Below are positions 43,285 through 52,726 of a stretch of DNA of 64,000 bases, one piece after another. The DNA is taken from the NCBI GenBank assembly GCA_904419835.1, contig CAJFTA010000003.1, forward strand, positions 1 through 64,000, given 5' to 3'. The stretch's first letter is position 1. Every line of letters begins with the position of its first letter. Origin of the DNA: an uncultured Pseudoflavonifractor sp. Its GTDB lineage: Bacteria; Bacillota; Clostridia; Oscillospirales; Oscillospiraceae. The notes below the pieces were generated by a model. It had not been told where the DNA came from. It was given only the letters and a program-made list of their open reading frames with translations, and did not search any database. A program made the translations under genes and the position numbers.

Positions 43285-44601
43285 TCAGGACACGTTGCCC
43301 TGGGCCGGCATACCGCCCCGCTCCGCCCGGAGGGCCGCGCCGCCAAGGCGGGGCCGCTCGGTCCGGCTGGGGTCGCGCTCGATGATGGGCTGCGCGTGAT
43401 CCCGGATGGTGTCCGCCGTGATGGTCACACCGGTAATGGTGGGGTCGGAGGGCACATCGTACATAATCTGGGTTACGCTCTCCTCCAGCACCGCGCGCAG
43501 GCCGCGGGCGCCGATCTCCCGCTCAATGGCCTTGTCGGCCGCGGCCTCCAGAGCCTCCGGCTCAAAGTGCAGGGCCACATTGTCATACTCCAGCAGCTTT
43601 TCGTACTGCTTCACCAGAGCGTTCTTAGGCTCGGTGAGAATCTGCACCAGTTGCTCCTTGCTCAGGGCCCGCAGAGTGGTCACCACAGGCAGACGGCCCA
43701 CCAGCTCGGGAATGATGCCGAACTTGATGAGGTCGTGGGGCTGGACATCCTTGAGCACGGCGGAGCGGTCCAGCTCCTTCTTGCTCTTGATCTCCGCGCC
43801 GAAGCCCATGGTCTTACGGTCCTGCCGCTGCTCGATGATCTTCTCCAGGCCGTCAAAGGCGCCGCCGCAGATAAAGAGGATGTTCTTGGTGTTGAGCTGA
43901 ATAAACTCCTGGTGGGGGTGCTTGCGGCCGCCCTGGGGCGGGACATTGGCCACAGTTCCCTCCAGGATCTTCAGCAGCGCCTGCTGGACGCCCTCGCCGG
44001 ACACATCCCGGGTGATGGAGGTGTTTTCGCTCTTGCGGGCGATCTTGTCCATCTCGTCGATATAGATGATGCCGCGCTCGGCCAGCTCAATGTCAAAGTC
44101 GGCGGCCTGGACCAGGCGCAGAAGGATGTTCTCCACGTCGTCGCCCACGTAGCCGGCCTCAGTCAGCGTGGTGGCGTCGGCAATGGCGAAGGGCACCTTC
44201 AAAATCCGGGCCAGGGTCTGGGCGAACAGGGTCTTGCCGCTGCCGGTGGGCCCCACCAGCAGGATATTGCTCTTCTGGAGCTCCACGTCCTCCCCGCCGC
44301 CGAAGTAGATCCGCTTGTAGTGGTTGTACACCGCCACCGAGAGGGCCACCTTGGCATCCTCCTGGCCGATGATATACTGGTCCAGCACCTCCCGAATCTC
44401 CCGGGGAGTGGGGATGACATCGGGGATATCCGGGCTGAACTGTTCCTCGGGATCATAGGTGTCGTCCAGAATGCTCATGCACAGATGGACACACTCGTTG
44501 CAGATATAGGCACCGGGCCCCGCGATAATACGGGATACCTGCTCCTGATGCTTGCCGCAGAAAGAGCAGCGAACCGATTTCTTTTCGTCGTTTTTTGCCA
44601 T
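43285..44601 (-). CDS. clpX: ClpX, AAA+ unfoldase of ClpXP
   Basis: 438 residues from ATG 44601 (AGAGGTAATGAT upstream). The N-terminal zinc-binding domain has CSFCGKHQEQV and CNECVHLC; Walker A GPTGSGKT and Walker B IIYIDEMDKI; the pore and ClpP-docking IGF-type loop (TMGFGAEI) is present. Usual length. Feeds unfolded substrates to ClpP, encoded just upstream. Confidence 0.97.
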   Translation of the reverse strand: MAKNDEKKSVRCSFCGKHQEQVSRIIAGPGAYICNECVHLCMSILDDTYDPEEQFSPDIPDVIPTPREIREVLDQYIIGQEDAKVALSVAVYNHYKRIYFGGGEDVELQKSNILLVGPTGSGKTLFAQTLARILKVPFAIADATTLTEAGYVGDDVENILLRLVQAADFDIELAERGIIYIDEMDKIARKSENTSITRDVSGEGVQQALLKILEGTVANVPPQGGRKHPHQEFIQLNTKNILFICGGAFDGLEKIIEQRQDRKTMGFGAEIKSKKELDRSAVLKDVQPHDLIKFGIIPELVGRLPVVTTLRALSKEQLVQILTEPKNALVKQYEKLLEYDNVALHFEPEALEAAADKAIEREIGARGLRAVLEESVTQIMYDVPSDPTITGVTITADTIRDHAQPIIERDPSRTERPRLGGAALRAERGGMPAQGNVS

Positions 44602-44673
44602 ATCATTACCTCTTGACTCTCTGTTCAATTGCGGCGGCGCCGGGCGGAGCCTGCCCGGTCCTCAGTTTCGGCG

Positions 44674-44741
44674 TTCCTTCCGCCGCTGGCCGCCGAAGGA
44701 ATGCTGGAACAGCGCGGGGGCACAGAATGCTCCCGCGCTGT
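44674..44741. other. Two inverted repeats between clpP and clpX
   Basis: TTCCTTC/GAAGGAA (44674-44701) and ACAGCGCGGG/CCCGCGCTGT (44709-44741) form stable hairpins in the 147-base gap. Neither is followed by a T-run leftward, so they may be attenuators or mRNA-processing structures that set the ClpP:ClpX ratio. Confidence 0.55.
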
Positions 44742-44748
44742 CTTGGGG

Positions 44749-45330
44749 TTATCTCTGGTAGATGACCTTGTCAATCAGGCCATACTCGCAGGCTTCCTCC
44801 GCGGACATGAAATTGTCGCGCTCGCAGTCGGCCGTGACGACCTCCACCGGCTTGCCGGTGTTGTCAGCCAGGATCTTGTTCATCCGCTTCTTGATGACCT
44901 CCAGGCGCTTGAGGTGGATTGCCATGTCGGTAATCTGGCCCTGTGTGCCGGCAGAGGGCTGGTGGATCATAATCTCCGCATTGGGGAGGGCCAGCCGCTT
45001 GCCCTTGGCGCCGGCGGAGAGCAGAAACGCGCCCATGCTGGCCGCCATGCCGATACAGATGGTGGACACGTCGCACTTGACATACTGCATGGTGTCGTAG
45101 ATGGCCATGCCGTCGGTCACGGAGCCGCCGGGGCTGTTGATATAGAACTGGATGTCCTTGTCCGGGTCCTGGGCCTCCAGATAGAGCATCTGGGCCACGA
45201 CCAGGCTGGCGGTGGTGGCGTTGACTTCCTCGCCCAGGAAAATGATGCGGTCATTCAGCAGGCGGGAAAAGATGTCGTAGGAACGCTCACCGCGGTTGGT
45301 CTGCTCCACTACATAAGGTACTAAGCTCAT
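44749..45330 (-). CDS. clpP: ATP-dependent Clp protease proteolytic subunit
   Basis: 193 residues from ATG 45330, with AAAGGAG 8-9 bases upstream and the family start SLVPYVVEQTNRGERSYDI. Catalytic Ser in GMAASMGAFLL, His in MIHQPSAGTQG and Asp in DCERDNFM. Order tig-clpP-clpX-lon is classical. Confidence 0.97.
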   Translation of the reverse strand: MSLVPYVVEQTNRGERSYDIFSRLLNDRIIFLGEEVNATTASLVVAQMLYLEAQDPDKDIQFYINSPGGSVTDGMAIYDTMQYVKCDVSTICIGMAASMGAFLLSAGAKGKRLALPNAEIMIHQPSAGTQGQITDMAIHLKRLEVIKKRMNKILADNTGKPVEVVTADCERDNFMSAEEACEYGLIDKVIYQR

Positions 45331-45482
45331 GTTCACGATCTCCTTTGTCGGATGTAGGGACACGGGAAAAGGTCTGCTTCCCCGTCCAGCACGTCCGCTC
45401 CCATCTCACCCCGGGGCACACACATACCCCTGGCGAAGCGGCGGGCAGTCATACTGCTAAAGTATACCCGCCGTTTGGAATC

Positions 45483-46883
45483 TTATTCCTCTGTCTTGGG
45501 CTCCTCGCCCTCAGCCTTGGGCTCCTCAGCCTCGGCCTTCTTGGCGGCCTTCTTCCGGGGCGCGGCCTTCTTCTTGGGCTTCTCCTCGCCCTCGCCCTCG
45601 GCCTTCTTGGCCTCGCCCGCCTTGCCGTTGCTGTAGACAACCTCGGCGGCCTTCTTGGTCTTCAGCTCATTGACAAGATCGCTCTCAGCCACGGCGGCCT
45701 TCACCTGCTCGACCTTCATGCCGTACTGCTCGGCCAGGCGGCTGTACTCGGCCTCCTTCTCCTCGTCGGAGATCTCAATGCTCTCAGCGGCGGCGACGGC
45801 GTCCAGCGCCAGCTCCACCTGAATCTGATGGAGGGCGCCGTCCTTGGCCTGCTCACGCATGGACTCCTTGGTCATGCCCATCATCTGGAGGTAGTTCTCG
45901 AAGGGGATGCCCTGGGAGGTAATGCGGCGGGCATAGTCGTCCATCATCTGGTCAGCACGGTAGTCCACCATGGCGTCGGGGATCTCCACCTCCATGTTGG
46001 CCACAACCTGCTCCAGCAGGGCGTTCTCGAAGTCGTCCTGCGCCTGCTTCTCCCGGCGCTCGGTCAGCTTCTTGCTCAGGTCGGCCTTGAAGTCGGCCAG
46101 GGTCTCAAACTCGGACACGTCCTTGGCGAACTCGTCGTCCACGGTGGGGACCTTCTTCTCCTTGACCTCGTTGATCTTCACGTGGAAGACAACAGGCTTG
46201 CCGGCCAGGTCAGCGTGATAGTTCTCGGGGAAGGTGATGTCAATGTCCTTCTCCTCGCCGGCCTTCATGCCAACCAGCTGGTCCTCGAAGCCGGGGACAA
46301 AGGAACCGGAGCCCAGCTCCAGGCTGTGGCCCTCGGCCTTGCCGCCCTCGAAGGGCACGCCGTTGTCAAAGCCCTCGAAGTCCAGCACCACGGTGTCGCC
46401 CAGCTGAGCCTCACGGTCCACAGCCACCAGGCTGGTGGCGCGCTGGATATAGGGCTTGAGCTCGTTCTCGATGTCCTCGTCGGTGACGCTGACCTCGGCC
46501 TTGGGGGCGGTGAGGCCCTTATACTCGCCCAGCTTCACCTCGGGGCGCACGGTGACGACAGCCTTGAAGGAAAAGCCGTCCTTGCCGGCCTCCAGGACCT
46601 CCACGTCGGGCCAGGCCACAACGTCCAGGTTCTCCTGCTCCACAGCCTTGCTGTAGGCCTCGGGGTAGAGCTCATTGATGGCATCTTCGTAGAACACGCC
46701 GGAGCCATACATACCCTCGATGATCTTGCGGGGGGCATGGCCCTTGCGGAAGCCGGGGACAGCGATCTTGCCGCGCTGCTTCTTATAGACCTTGTCAATG
46801 GCGGCCTCGAACTCCTCGCGGCTCACTTCGATGACGAGCTCAACCTTGCTCTTCTCCTGCTTCTCTACGCTTTTGACATTCAT
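45483..46883 (-). CDS. tig: Trigger factor
   Basis: Ribosome-bound chaperone and peptidyl-prolyl isomerase. 466 residues from ATG 46883 (AGGAGGAAGT upstream). The ribosome-binding signature is VPGFRKGHAPRKIIE; the FKBP-type PPIase domain lies near 165-250; the C-terminal arms follow. An extra tail of about 45 residues is made almost only of Lys, Ala, Glu and Pro (KPKKKAAPRKKAAKKAE), like histone H1 tails. A TATAAA near 46955 is the only promoter hint. Confidence 0.95.
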   Translation of the reverse strand: MNVKSVEKQEKSKVELVIEVSREEFEAAIDKVYKKQRGKIAVPGFRKGHAPRKIIEGMYGSGVFYEDAINELYPEAYSKAVEQENLDVVAWPDVEVLEAGKDGFSFKAVVTVRPEVKLGEYKGLTAPKAEVSVTDEDIENELKPYIQRATSLVAVDREAQLGDTVVLDFEGFDNGVPFEGGKAEGHSLELGSGSFVPGFEDQLVGMKAGEEKDIDITFPENYHADLAGKPVVFHVKINEVKEKKVPTVDDEFAKDVSEFETLADFKADLSKKLTERREKQAQDDFENALLEQVVANMEVEIPDAMVDYRADQMMDDYARRITSQGIPFENYLQMMGMTKESMREQAKDGALHQIQVELALDAVAAAESIEISDEEKEAEYSRLAEQYGMKVEQVKAAVAESDLVNELKTKKAAEVVYSNGKAGEAKKAEGEGEEKPKKKAAPRKKAAKKAEAEEPKAEGEEPKTEE

Positions 46884-46999
46884 CTTGTTACTTCCTCCTG
46901 TCAGCACCGGGACGAAAAAATTGTGCCATCCGGGCGCCTATTTGCGTTATCCGATTTATACTACCAGATCTTTTTCTAAATTACCAGTCTTTTTTCGAA

Positions 47000-47689
47000 T
47001 TATTCACAGATTCTTTGCGGCTGGAAGTTGAGGTAATCCGCCGACACCAGGTGATACTCCACCGCGCCGCACCTTCCCTCAATGGCCAGCCGGTGGCTGC
47101 CGCCGTGGAGATGACCGTAATAGCACCGCTGCACGCCATACCGCTCCAGCAGGGCGATAATCTCCGGGCAGGTGTACCCCTGGTAGCGGGGCGGGTAGTG
47201 GAGAAAGCAGAGCTTCTCCCGCTCCCCAGCCGCCTTCAGGGACGCCTCCAGCCGGATGAGCTCCCGGTTGAACACCTTCTCATTGTGGCCGTTCTGGTCC
47301 TCCTCATAGAACCAGCCCCTTGTGCCGCAGAGGGCAATGTCGCCGTACTCCCCGCAGTTGTTGTGGAGAATATTCAGGGTGGTAAAGCCATTCTCCGCGA
47401 AAAAGTTATTCATCTTGGCGGCCGTGGTCCACCAGTAGTCGTGGTTTCCCTTCAAAATATACTTCTTTTTTCCGGGCAGGGCGTCCAGGAAGGCGAAGTC
47501 CTCCCGGGCCTGCTGGAGGCTCATGCCCCAGGAGATGTCCCCGCAGAGCACCACGGTATCCTCCGGCCCCACCCGCTCAAAGCCCCGTTTCAGCTTCTCC
47601 ACATACCCTGTCCAATTGCCGCCGAACACGTCCATGGGCTTGTCCACTGCCAAGGACAGGTGGGTATCTCCGATTGCGTAAAGGGCCAT
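47000..47689 (-). CDS. Calcineurin-like metallophosphoesterase
   Basis: 229 residues with all five metal motifs: GDTHL, GDISWGM, GNHDYWW, LHYPP and YGHLHGGS. Start MALYAIGDTHLSL. Specificity is unknown (nucleotide phosphatase or phosphodiesterase). Sits 24 bases downstream of thrC and before tig, probably co-transcribed with thrC. Confidence 0.9.
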   Translation of the reverse strand: MALYAIGDTHLSLAVDKPMDVFGGNWTGYVEKLKRGFERVGPEDTVVLCGDISWGMSLQQAREDFAFLDALPGKKKYILKGNHDYWWTTAAKMNNFFAENGFTTLNILHNNCGEYGDIALCGTRGWFYEEDQNGHNEKVFNRELIRLEASLKAAGEREKLCFLHYPPRYQGYTCPEIIALLERYGVQRCYYGHLHGGSHRLAIEGRCGAVEYHLVSADYLNFQPQRICE

Positions 47690-47713
47690 GCCATACCTCC
47701 AGGCAAAATTTCT

Positions 47714-49201
47714 TCAGCGGAGCATGTCCAGGACTGCGTCCACCATGTGGTCCTTGGTGACAGTCTTGTCAAACCGCTTGGCCTTGCCGGCCAGTCCGGC
47801 CAGGGGCGCGGGGGCCTCCACGCCGGTCTTTTTGGCCAGCTGGGCGATGATGTCGGTGCCCTCGGCCAGCTCCGTCACGCCGAGAGCGCCCAGGACAGTG
47901 TCGCAGAACTTGAAGGGGCTGGCGGTGGACACCACGATAGCGGTGGTGTTGTCCCCGCTCTCCCTGCGGTACTGCTCCAGCACGTCGTAGGCCACGGCGG
48001 TGTGGGGGTCAATGAGGTAGTGGAACTTGTTCCACACCTTGGCGATGACCTTCTGAGTCTCGGCGTCGTCGCAGAAGCCGGCGGCAAAGAGCTTGTCCAG
48101 CTTCTTCTTGATCTCCCCGCTGACCCCATAACGTCCCTCGGCGGCCAGCTGAGCCATGTAGCCCCGGACCTCCTCGTCGTTGTTGTTGGTCAGCTCAAAG
48201 AGCATCCGCTCCAGATTGGAGGAGATGAGGATATCCATGGAGGGAGACATGGTGTTGTAGAACTGCCGGTTGCGGTCGTACACGCCGGTGTTCAGGAAGT
48301 CGGTCAGCACGTTGTTGCTGTTGGACGCGCAGATCAGCTTCTGGATGGGGACTCCCATCTGTTTGGCGTAATAGGCGGCCAGGATATTGCCGAAGTTGCC
48401 GGTGGGCACACAGACGTTCACCGGGTCGCCCAGGGCGATCCTTTCCTCCCGCACCAGGTCGCAGTAGGCGGAGGCGTAGTAGACAATCTGAGGCAGCACC
48501 CGGCCCCAGTTGATGGAGTTGGCGCTGGAGAGGAAATACCCCCGCTCCGCCAGCTCCGCGCGGAGCTTCCCGTCGGAGAAGAGACGCTTGACGCCGGTCT
48601 GGGCATCGTCGAAATTGCCCACCACGGAGCAGACGCCGACGTTTCCTCCCTCCTGGGTGCACATCTGCAGCTCCTGAATGGCGGAGACACCGTCCTTGGG
48701 GTAGAACACCAGAATCTTGGTGCCGTCCACGTCCCGGAAGCCCTCCAGGGCGCCCTTGCCGGTGTCGCCGGAGGTGGCCACCAGAATGCAAGCGGTCTTC
48801 TTCTCATCGTTCTTCTTCAGGGAGGCGGTCAGCAGGTGGGGCAGCATCTGCAGCGCCATGTCCTTGAAGGCACAGGTGGGGCCGTGCCACAGCTCCAGGC
48901 AGTAAGTATTCTCGTCCACCTTGCGGACAGGGGCCACCTCGCGGACGTCGAACTTGTCCTTGCTGTAAGCCTTGGCGGCAAAGGATGCCAGCTCAGAGGC
49001 AGTAAAGTCGTCCAGATAGGGCTTCATGATGTACACGGCCCGCTGCTGGTAAGACATATCAGTGAGGGTCTTCAGCCCGTTCTGGGACAGCTTGGGAAAC
49101 ACCTCGGGGGTCAGCAGACCGCCGTCCTCTGCAAGCCCCTGTGCGATGGCCTGAGAAGCGGCAAGCCGCATCTGCTTGTTTCTTGTGCTCACATAGTACA
49201 T
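47714..49201 (-). CDS. thrC: Threonine synthase
   Basis: PLP enzyme making threonine from O-phosphohomoserine. 495 residues of the long clostridial/yeast-like type. PLP lysine in GPTCAFKDMALQ; TSGDTGKGALEGF and NFGNILAAYYAKQMG fit the fold. The first 13 bases overlap the upstream dipeptidase. No other threonine genes are nearby. Confidence 0.95.
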   Translation of the reverse strand: MYYVSTRNKQMRLAASQAIAQGLAEDGGLLTPEVFPKLSQNGLKTLTDMSYQQRAVYIMKPYLDDFTASELASFAAKAYSKDKFDVREVAPVRKVDENTYCLELWHGPTCAFKDMALQMLPHLLTASLKKNDEKKTACILVATSGDTGKGALEGFRDVDGTKILVFYPKDGVSAIQELQMCTQEGGNVGVCSVVGNFDDAQTGVKRLFSDGKLRAELAERGYFLSSANSINWGRVLPQIVYYASAYCDLVREERIALGDPVNVCVPTGNFGNILAAYYAKQMGVPIQKLICASNSNNVLTDFLNTGVYDRNRQFYNTMSPSMDILISSNLERMLFELTNNNDEEVRGYMAQLAAEGRYGVSGEIKKKLDKLFAAGFCDDAETQKVIAKVWNKFHYLIDPHTAVAYDVLEQYRRESGDNTTAIVVSTASPFKFCDTVLGALGVTELAEGTDIIAQLAKKTGVEAPAPLAGLAGKAKRFDKTVTKDHMVDAVLDMLR

Positions 49202-50142
49202 ACTTCACTCACAACCCTCATCAGATTATTGAAGAACACATCGCGCACCAGCGCTTCTGAATAATTGCGCCGCAGGAGCCGTTCGTACAGCTCCGCCATA
49301 TCCTGAATGCCGGACATCCCCCGGGGCATTCTGGATATTCCGTCCCAGTCTCCGCCAATGGACACATTCTTCTCTCCGCCCAGGGAGAGAAAATGCTCCA
49401 GGTGGGAAATCACCGTGTCGCAGTCCGGGTCAGCCCCCAGAAAGTCGGCAAACATGTTCAGCCCCGCCACACCATGATGTTCTATTATGGCAGTAAATTG
49501 CCCGTCGGTCAAGTTTCTTGGGGCAGAAAATACAGCACGGGCATTGGAATGACTGGCAATGAAAGGCCCTTTACACAACTCCGCCACGTCCCAAAAACCG
49601 GGATCGGACAGGTGGGACACGTCCACCAGCATGCCCAGACGGTTCATCCGGCGGACAAATTCCCTTCCCTGCCCGGACAGTCCCCGCTCCTTCTCCTCCG
49701 CGTTGGAGCCGGACAGAATATTGGCGTGGTTCCAGGTGATATTTACCGCCCGGACGCCCAGCCGATATGCCTCCTCCAGGCGCTCCACGTCGCAGTCCAG
49801 CAGCTCCGCTCCCTCCACGGAGAGAAAGGCAGCCCGCTTTCCGGCCCGAAAGGCGGCGTCCGCCTCCTCAGCCGTGCGGCAGTGAACCGCCAGGCCGCTG
49901 TTTGCCGCCATCTCCCGCCGAAAAATGGCGTATTCCTTTTGGAACAGCTGCCGCAGCGGCAGGCCGGGCTGTGTGGCGGCGTCGCCGAAGATGGCGAAAA
50001 ACTGGGCGTACGGCCCAAAGACCGCCGTCCGCTCCAGGTCCAGGTGGCCCGCGTTTCTGCGGAAGCCGCCTCCCTGCTCAAGGCAGCGGGAAATGGTGTC
50101 GCAGTGGCCGTCAAACAGACATATCCGCTCCGTCGGAATCAC
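49189..50142 (-). CDS. Membrane dipeptidase (M19 family)
   Basis: 317-residue M19 zinc dipeptidase. Metal and substrate motifs: FDGHCDTI (HxD), an ENAE-type Glu in VEGAELLD, DVSHLSD and the C-terminal GGDWDGI. Bacterial members cleave dipeptides, often with D-residues at the C-terminus. GTG start with GGAGAGGAG immediately before it. The last bases overlap thrC. Confidence 0.9.
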   Translation of the reverse strand: MIPTERICLFDGHCDTISRCLEQGGGFRRNAGHLDLERTAVFGPYAQFFAIFGDAATQPGLPLRQLFQKEYAIFRREMAANSGLAVHCRTAEEADAAFRAGKRAAFLSVEGAELLDCDVERLEEAYRLGVRAVNITWNHANILSGSNAEEKERGLSGQGREFVRRMNRLGMLVDVSHLSDPGFWDVAELCKGPFIASHSNARAVFSAPRNLTDGQFTAIIEHHGVAGLNMFADFLGADPDCDTVISHLEHFLSLGGEKNVSIGGDWDGISRMPRGMSGIQDMAELYERLLRRNYSEALVRDVFFNNLMRVVSEVCTM

Positions 50143-50171
50143 CTCCTCTCCGCCCCGGGTGGCGGGACGGG

Positions 50172-50531
50172 CTAAAATGCGTTCTCAAGATAGATGATCC
50201 GGGGCTGGGCCGTGGCCGTCCCCTGGGGGGCATAGACCTCCGCCACATCAAACCGTGGCTGGCGCTCCGTGGGGTTCTGGGCCAGATAGAGCTCCGCTGT
50301 GGTGCGGATGCGCTCCCGCTTTCCCCGGTCCACAGAGGCCCGGCCGGGGGCAAATCGGTCGCTTTTGCGGAGCTTGACCTCCACAAAGAGGAGATACGGG
50401 CCGTCCTCCGCGATGAGGTCGATCTCCCCAAAGCGGGTCCGATAGCCCGAGGCCACCACGCGGCAGCCCCGCCGCCGCAGCTCCTCCGCCACCAGGGATT
50501 CCCCCCAGCGGCCCAGCAGGCTGGTGTTCAT
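50172..50531 (-). CDS. yraN: YraN-family UPF0102 endonuclease-like protein
   Basis: 119 residues with the restriction-endonuclease-like core: LLGRWGESLVAEELRRRG, FGEIDLIAEDG and LLFVEVKLRKS. The D-(E/V)xK arrangement is intact. The role is undefined, probably in recombination or DNA repair. Next to rnhB as in most Firmicutes. Confidence 0.93.
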   Translation of the reverse strand: MNTSLLGRWGESLVAEELRRRGCRVVASGYRTRFGEIDLIAEDGPYLLFVEVKLRKSDRFAPGRASVDRGKRERIRTTAELYLAQNPTERQPRFDVAEVYAPQGTATAQPRIIYLENAF

Positions 50532-50570
50532 ACGCCCTCTCTCCCTTTTTATATAAAGCCATTTTGCTGT

Positions 50571-51203
50571 TCAGTCATTGCTTTGAGCGAACTCCAGTTT
50601 TTTCAGAAAGCTCTTTCTGTGGATGGGACAGGGGCCATACTTCATCAGCAGCTCAAAGTGCCGCTTTGTACCGTAGCCCTTGTGCCGCTCAAACTCATAC
50701 TCCGGATATATCCTCGCCATCTCCTCCATATAGCGGTCCCGGCTCACCTTGGCCAGGATAGAGGCGGCGGCAATGTTGGCGCTCCGGCCGTCCCCCTTGA
50801 CCACAGTCTCGTGGGCAATGGTGATGCCGTTGTCCCGGTTTCCGTCAATCAGGGCGTAATCAGGGGCCGGTTTCAGGGCCTGAATGGCCAACTCCATGGC
50901 CTTCATGCGGGCGTTCAGGATGTTGATGGCGTCGATCTCCTTCTCGTCCACCGACGCCACCGCCCAGGCCACGGCCTTCTCCTGAATCTCCTCAAAAAGC
51001 CGGTCCCGCCGCTTGGGAGTCACCTTTTTGGAGTCGTTCAGCCCCTCCAGAACCAGGCCTTCGGGGAGGATCACCGCTCCGGCATAGACTGGGCCGGCCA
51101 GGGGGCCGGCCCCCGCCTCGTCAGCGCCGCAGATAAGCCGGTATCCCCGCGCCTTACAGGAGCGCTCTATCTCCCACAGGTCAACCTGCACCGTCTGCTT
51201 CAT
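50571..51203 (-). CDS. rnhB: Ribonuclease HII
   Basis: Removes RNA from RNA-DNA hybrids and misincorporated ribonucleotides. 210 residues with GADEAGAGPLAGPVYAGAVIL carrying the DEAG motif (split here to GADEAGAGPLAG) and further acidic residues in DSKKVT and LIDGN. The start overlaps the rbgA stop by four bases. Confidence 0.95.
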   Translation of the reverse strand: MKQTVQVDLWEIERSCKARGYRLICGADEAGAGPLAGPVYAGAVILPEGLVLEGLNDSKKVTPKRRDRLFEEIQEKAVAWAVASVDEKEIDAINILNARMKAMELAIQALKPAPDYALIDGNRDNGITIAHETVVKGDGRSANIAAASILAKVSRDRYMEEMARIYPEYEFERHKGYGTKRHFELLMKYGPCPIHRKSFLKKLEFAQSND

Positions 51204-52087
51204 TCCATCTCCTCCGAAATTGCCTGGGGCTTCTCAAGTGTAAAGCGTCCAAGCTTGCCAGCCCGGAACTCGTCCAGAAGTACCTTACCCATCCGTTCCG
51301 TGTCCGGCTCACCGCCGGAGATGAGGAAGCCCCGCTTCCGGGCCGCCTGCTCCAGGAGGGCATAGCCGTAGGCAAGGCTCTCTTCTTCTCCCCGCTCCGG
51401 CACTACTATTTTGTAGCGCTCCGTCAGTGCGGCGGGGTAGGCGGCGGCCAGCTCCTCCAGCAGGTGACAGGCCAGGGTCTCGGTGTCCATAATCTCGTCC
51501 TTCACCGCGCCGGTAAAGGCCAGGTGGAGGCCGGTCTGGGGGTCCTCAAACTTGGGCCACAGGATGCCCGGCGTGTCCAGCAGGTCCAGGCCGGCGTCCA
51601 CCGCCACCCACTGCTTGCCCCGGGTGACGCCCGGCTTGTCACTGGCCTTGGCCGACTTCCGGCGGGCCACCTTATTAATAAAGGTGGACTTTCCCACGTT
51701 GGGCACGCCCACAATCATGGCGCGGATGGGACGGCCCACCTGTCCCTTGGCCTGCCACTGCTGGATCTTGTCCTTCAGGACCTCCTTTACCACGGGGGAG
51801 AACTGGTTAATTCCCTTTCCCTCCTTGGCGTCGGTCTCCAGCACAGACCAGCCGCGGCTCCTGAACCAGTCCCCCCACAGGCGGTTGCCCGCAGGGTCGG
51901 CCTGGTCGGCCCGGTTGAGCACGATGAGGCGGGGCTTCTCCCCCACCAGGGCATCAATGTCCGGGTTGCGGCTGGAGACCGGAATCCGGGCGTCAATCAC
52001 CTCGGCCACAATGTCCACATACTTCAGGTTCTCGGCGATCATCCGCTGGGTCTTTTTCATATGGCCGGGAAACCACTGAATCTCCAT
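51200..52087 (-). CDS. rbgA: Ribosome biogenesis GTPase YlqF/RbgA
   Basis: Circularly permuted GTPase for late 50S assembly. 295 residues from ATG 52087 (GGAGGAAAAAAG upstream), MEIQWFPGHMKK being the family start. G4 NRADQ precedes G1 GVPNVGKSTFIN and G3 DTPGILWP, as expected for the permuted fold. A TATAAT-like box at 52184-52189 on the minus strand may be its promoter. Confidence 0.95.
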   Translation of the reverse strand: MEIQWFPGHMKKTQRMIAENLKYVDIVAEVIDARIPVSSRNPDIDALVGEKPRLIVLNRADQADPAGNRLWGDWFRSRGWSVLETDAKEGKGINQFSPVVKEVLKDKIQQWQAKGQVGRPIRAMIVGVPNVGKSTFINKVARRKSAKASDKPGVTRGKQWVAVDAGLDLLDTPGILWPKFEDPQTGLHLAFTGAVKDEIMDTETLACHLLEELAAAYPAALTERYKIVVPERGEEESLAYGYALLEQAARKRGFLISGGEPDTERMGKVLLDEFRAGKLGRFTLEKPQAISEEME

Positions 52088-52244
52088 CTTTTTTCCTCCG
52101 TATTTCCGCCGACCGTCAAAGTCAGGCACTAAATGGCGGCCGCAAACTCTGTTCCATCGGTCCAAGGTTGTTCAGCATGCTCCATTATACACAACTCTGC
52201 CGGAAAATGAAACCCTGTCCGGCCTGTTTTGTGGTAATGCAAAC

Positions 52245-52270
52245 GGGGAGCCGCCTTCCGGCGGCTCCCC
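52245..52270 (-). terminator. Hairpin after rplS
   Basis: GGGGAGCCGCC (52245-52255) and its complement (52260-52270), loop TTCC, form an 11-bp stem. Leftward it is followed by GTTTGC only, so termination may be partial, letting some transcription reach rbgA. Confidence 0.7.
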
Positions 52271-52285
52271 TTCTGCGGTTTTGGA

Positions 52286-52627
52286 TTAGAGCTTCTCCTT
52301 GATCTTGGCGCTCTTGCCCACGCGGTCGCGCAGGTAGTAGAGCTTGGCACGGCGGACCTTGCCGTGACGGACGACCTCGATCTTCTCAGTGGAGGGAGCA
52401 TGGATGGGGAAAACCTTCTCCACGCCAACGCCGTAGGAGACGCGGCGAACCGTGACAGTCTCCTCAATGCCGCCGTGCTTCTTGGCAATCACGGTGCCCT
52501 CGAACACCTGGGTACGCTCGCGGTTGCCTTCCTTAACCTTGATGGAAACGCGGACGGTGTCGCCCACGTCGCACTTGGGGGGCTCAGCCTTGAGGTGCTT
52601 CTCGGTAAATGCCTTCATCAGATCCAT
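52286..52627 (-). CDS. rplS: 50S ribosomal protein L19
   Basis: 113-residue ribosomal protein at the subunit interface. LKAEPPKCDVGDTVRVSIKV, FEGTVIAKKHGG and RVSYGVGVEKVFPIHAPS are typical. AGGAGG lies upstream of the ATG. It has an unusually folded leader, listed separately. Confidence 0.97.
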   Translation of the reverse strand: MDLMKAFTEKHLKAEPPKCDVGDTVRVSIKVKEGNRERTQVFEGTVIAKKHGGIEETVTVRRVSYGVGVEKVFPIHAPSTEKIEVVRHGKVRRAKLYYLRDRVGKSAKIKEKL

Positions 52628-52720
52628 TGTTATTTCCTCCTAGTTTATAGGCGTTCATGCCCGCTTTTACACGCCGGACACATTTTCCGGCAGCGGCAGA
52701 GGAACACCCTTTATTCAGAC
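52628..52720 (-). promoter_or_regulatory. rplS 5' leader with two mutually exclusive hairpins
   Basis: Downstream of the predicted start at about 52720, GCCGGA (52673-52678) can pair with TCCGGC (52686-52691), or ACGCC (52671-52675) with GGCGT (52650-52654). Bases 52673-52675 belong to both, so only one can form. The second lies near the ribosome site (52630-52640). This could be an L19 autoregulatory leader; the RNA family was not checked. Confidence 0.5.
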
Positions 52721-52726
52721 TGAGAT

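Noticed and set aside
41989..44616. Plus-strand open frame of 875 codons over lon and clpX
   Set aside because: It lies antisense to two intact, motif-complete genes. High GC leaves opposite-strand frames open. Its translation is rich in His, Gln, Leu and Gly with no motif.
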